Positions 61,785 to 64,000 of a stretch of 64,000 nucleotides of DNA are shown here, piece by piece; position 1 is the first letter of the stretch; each line of letters starts with the position of its first letter. The notes beneath the pieces are model-generated. The model did not search any database, was not told the origin of the DNA, and saw only the letters and a program-made list of their open reading frames with translations. The position numbers were made by a program, and so were the translations under genes. The stretch is from contig NZ_JABJVN010000005.1 in the NCBI RefSeq assembly GCF_013618475.1, positions 189,203 through 253,202 on the forward strand, given 5' to 3'. This DNA is from Saccharibacillus deserti (lineage in GTDB: Bacteria; Bacillota; Bacilli; Paenibacillales; Paenibacillaceae).

Positions 61785-63605
61785 CTATTCCCCCTTTTCC
61801 GATTCCATGCTCCAGTTGATCAAGGACAAGATGCCTCCGTTGAGCAGGGCCAGCTCCTGGCGGCTCATCGGGTAATGGCCCATCATCAGCGCATTGGCGT
61901 ACAGCATCTCGATCAGCGTATTCAAGCGCCGGGTCGGAGGGCCGGAGAAGAGCCGTTCCACAACCGCATTGTTCAAATTCAAATACAGAATGGACTGCGT
62001 GCTGCCCTGCATCGAATTTCCGAGGCTGCCCAGCACCGAAGCGAACGCCTGCGGGCTTTCTTCGCCGGCCCGTTCGATCGAACGCAGCGTGGCCGCTTCC
62101 TCCGGAAGCGTGAACAAAGCGGACAGTTCGTCCGGTTTGAAGCGTTTCAGCATCACACGGCAGCGGAAGCGCTGAAGCGCCAGATCGGCGGCGCGTGCGG
62201 CTTCCAGTGTCGAAGCCCGTTCCTCCGTATTCAGATCGGTAAAAGACAGCGAGACATCTTCCGGCAGCAGACGCCGAGTATCGGCTCCGTGCACGATTCG
62301 GGGCAGCGCTTCCAGCAGTTGGGCTTCGTAAATGTAGCCGCCGTTGACGACGAGCAGCGACTGGGCCGAGGCGACGTGGCGGAGCTGGCGGTAATGATCC
62401 AGCGAAGCCGTGTAGTGCAGGGTACGGCGTTCGTCGAGCAGTTCGCCGAGGGTCTTGTATCCGTATGTACTTTCGAATGGGAGCCAGCGGTAGATCATCC
62501 GGTAAAATTCTTCGTCTTCCACAGCCAGGCTTTTCATGGAGAGGGCATGCAGGTCGATAATCCGGCGCAGCCGCTGCCGATCATTATCGCCCATGGCGAT
62601 CAATTCGGCCCGAATCGACTGTCCCAGCTCGCCGCGTACCCGTTCAAGCTGTTCGTTCTCATAGAAATGTTCACGCGAAGCGGTCGGCTGAAGTTCGTCG
62701 GTCCAGACCAGGCATTTGACGAAAAAAGCCCATTCCGGCAAAATATTGTCCGCCTGCTCGGAGATCAGCATCCGTTTCAGATAGACTTTATGCAGACGTT
62801 TGGCGCTCAAATTGACGGCATGCGGCAGAATGTAGGCGATACCGCCGGTACGCCCGTTGGCCGTCCGCAGCGGAATGAAATCGCGGAAACGTTCGCCGAG
62901 CATATCTTCTCCGAAGCGCAGGACTTCGTCCCGATGGGCGGAAGCCAGCTCCGGGCGTGCGATCCAGGCCGGCGGCTCGGGGTTGATCCGGCGTTCCCGG
63001 CCATTCTCGGACAGGCGGATCGGATAAGGCAGCAGGGCGCCGTAATGCAGCAGATCCATCTCTACCGTCTCGGCCTCGAAGTAGAGATCGGTCTCGGGTT
63101 TGCAGCGCAGGTAGACTTTGGTTCCGGGAATCAGCGAAGATTCCAGCTTGCGAATCGTATAGGTGCCGTCGGGCCGGCCGCGCCATTCGATAGAGGGGCC
63201 TCCTTTGGCCGACTGCGTGAGCATGACGATCTCGTCGCTGACCATGAAGCAGGAGAGCAGCCCAATCCCGAAGCGTCCGATGAACGAGGTTTCGCCGAGC
63301 AGCTCCGCTCCGTTTCGTTTGGAAGAATGTCCGATCATGGCCAGGAATTCGTGGACGTCTTCTTCGGTCAGTCCAACCCCGTTATCTTGGATCAGCAGGG
63401 TCGAATCTTCGCCGGAGCCGGCCAGTTCGACAAAGACTTCGCCGCGATGCACCGGGTCCAGATCCATCCGTGCGGTAATGGCGTCGGTGGCGTTTTGCAG
63501 CAGCTCCCGCAGGAAGACACGAGGACTGCTGTACAAGTGATTCGATAAAATGTCGATCATTCCGCTCAGGTTGACCTGGAAGCGGTACTCTTCGTGATCC
63601 GGCAT
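61785..63605 (-). CDS. Hsp90-family ATPase (short HtpG variant)
   Basis: A 606-residue Hsp90-like chaperone. The N-terminal GHKL ATPase shows Glu34 and Asn38 in FLRELLQNATDA, Asp74 in QDNGVGL and GRFGIGLLSCF (residues 110-120). The middle domain follows (LISEQADNILPEWAFFVKCL, SREHFYENEQLERVRGEL with the catalytic-loop Arg), then a shortened C-terminus ending NGGILSLINWSMES instead of a full HtpG dimerisation domain. ATG 63605 is chosen since GGAGG lies 7 nt upstream; the frame begins further upstream without a site. It is co-transcribed with the TPR-like gene. Confidence 0.9.
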   Translation of the reverse strand: MPDHEEYRFQVNLSGMIDILSNHLYSSPRVFLRELLQNATDAITARMDLDPVHRGEVFVELAGSGEDSTLLIQDNGVGLTEEDVHEFLAMIGHSSKRNGAELLGETSFIGRFGIGLLSCFMVSDEIVMLTQSAKGGPSIEWRGRPDGTYTIRKLESSLIPGTKVYLRCKPETDLYFEAETVEMDLLHYGALLPYPIRLSENGRERRINPEPPAWIARPELASAHRDEVLRFGEDMLGERFRDFIPLRTANGRTGGIAYILPHAVNLSAKRLHKVYLKRMLISEQADNILPEWAFFVKCLVWTDELQPTASREHFYENEQLERVRGELGQSIRAELIAMGDNDRQRLRRIIDLHALSMKSLAVEDEEFYRMIYRWLPFESTYGYKTLGELLDERRTLHYTASLDHYRQLRHVASAQSLLVVNGGYIYEAQLLEALPRIVHGADTRRLLPEDVSLSFTDLNTEERASTLEAARAADLALQRFRCRVMLKRFKPDELSALFTLPEEAATLRSIERAGEESPQAFASVLGSLGNSMQGSTQSILYLNLNNAVVERLFSGPPTRRLNTLIEMLYANALMMGHYPMSRQELALLNGGILSLINWSMESEKGE

Positions 63606-63712
63606 CGTTTGACCTCCTCTTATATGTATAACGGAAAAAAGTCTTGCCTCCATTTTAGCCGTCTTTGTCTCCGTTTCCAAATCCGAATTTCGTTTCGGGA
63701 TTTTCGGCATGC

Positions 63713-63753
63713 AAAAAGGCGTCCCGCCTATCCGTTGATAGGGGAGACGCCTT
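63713..63753 (-). terminator. Terminator of the pyrimidine-nucleoside phosphorylase gene
   Basis: On the minus strand AAGGCGTCTC...CCTATC pairs with GATAGG...GGGACGCCTT around AACG, and five T follow. Confidence 0.82.
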
Positions 63754-63784
63754 GACGTTTCGGCTCCTAGGCGATTGTAGTCGA

Positions 63785-64000
63785 TTATTCCGTAATCGTA
63801 CCGTAAATCAGCGTAGGCGCCTGGGCGCTGTCCGCGATAGAGATCGCCGCGAGGATTTTCTCTTTCACGTTGGCCACGTCTTCGCTGTTCGCGTGAATGG
63901 TCACGAGCGATTCGCCTTCCTGCACGGCTTCGCCGACTTTTTTGTTCAGCATCAGGCCGACCGCAAGATCGATTTCCGATTCTTTGGTTGCACGGCCCGC
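63785..64000 (-). CDS. pdp: Pyrimidine-nucleoside phosphorylase, C-terminal 71 residues (5' part beyond window)
   Basis: The minus-strand frame, open to the window edge, begins AGRATKESEIDLAVGLML and continues NKKVGEAVQEGESLVTIHAN, ending in LIYGTITE before the TAA at 63785. This is the C-terminal alpha/beta domain of pyrimidine-nucleoside phosphorylase (or thymidine phosphorylase), which splits uridine or thymidine to base and sugar phosphate. The catalytic domain lies outside the window, so the call rests on this tail alone. Confidence 0.85.
   Translation of the reverse strand, partial: AGRATKESEIDLAVGLMLNKKVGEAVQEGESLVTIHANSEDVANVKEKILAAISIADSAQAPTLIYGTITE

Noticed and set aside
61875-63548. 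557-codon plus-strand frame over the Hsp90-like gene
   Set aside because: Shadow of a gene with clear ATPase motifs.

Overview
The window looks like chromosomal DNA of a Gram-positive, low-G+C-phylum but base-compositionally GC-rich bacterium, most probably Paenibacillaceae (Paenibacillus or Saccharibacillus type). The basis is: strong AGGAGG-type ribosome sites with frequent GTG/TTG starts, a near-perfect Bacillus-type sigma-D promoter, a Fur box, YesM/YesN-type two-component genes, DAP dehydrogenase, FabV, GrpB, DUF4188 and DUF6526 proteins, and lipoproteins typical of that family. The genus is inferred; no rRNA or tRNA gene was seen.

Layout. 1-6763: alpha-mannoside/N-glycan degradation operon (GH38 fragment, GH125, large clan GH-A enzyme). 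7158-11847: two lipoproteins flanking a pair of orphan immunity-type proteins (Imm30, SUKH), then an amino-acid permease. 11924-16838: minus-strand unknown gene coupled to endonuclease V, an MFS carrier, plus-strand GrpB, and an M20 amidohydrolase. 17061-20986: two chemoreceptors (the first with a sigma-D promoter) separated by a frameshifted gene. 21245-24025: fabV, then a small membrane-protein gene split by a ~103-bp palindromic MITE-like insertion, then an AT-rich patch encoding a secreted stalk-domain protein. 24165-31123: EmrB/QacA-type exporter, a gene remnant, and a histidine kinase/response regulator operon beside a secreted protein-ABC transporter operon; both operons carry similar 11-bp-phased TTTAA repeats. 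31462-34468 (minus): ArsR-type regulator plus MFS exporter with palindromic operators, and a ZIP metal transporter. 34602-36151: broken TerD/vWA gene and two small unknown proteins, one built of 16-residue proline-rich repeats. 36333-40219: phosphoesterase, TetR-DUF4188 operon with direct-repeat operators, an orphan Fur box, and a sodium:neurotransmitter-type symporter. 40425-48583: sugar ABC transporter (binding protein, double ATPase, permease), then a membrane-anchored binding protein, YesM-type kinase and YesN-type regulator, resembling a three-component sugar-sensing system. 48720-51966: DUF6526 protein, glutamate dehydrogenase and DAP dehydrogenase with a 41-bp tandem duplication at its 3' end. 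52274-56234: response regulator, kinase and two PepSY proteins. 56491-64000: secreted DUF5050-like protein, DUF418 membrane protein, SLH-like protein, MgtC, a TPR-like protein paired with a short Hsp90 homologue, and the end of a pyrimidine-nucleoside phosphorylase gene.

The strongest candidates for something new are the palindromic insertion at 22631-22733 (its removal restores one continuous frame), the unassigned Fur box at 38557-38575, the 41-bp repeats at 50898-51000, the shared regulator boxes at 26030 and 28451, and the three-component sugar system. No complete new defence system, CRISPR array, prophage or transposase gene was found.
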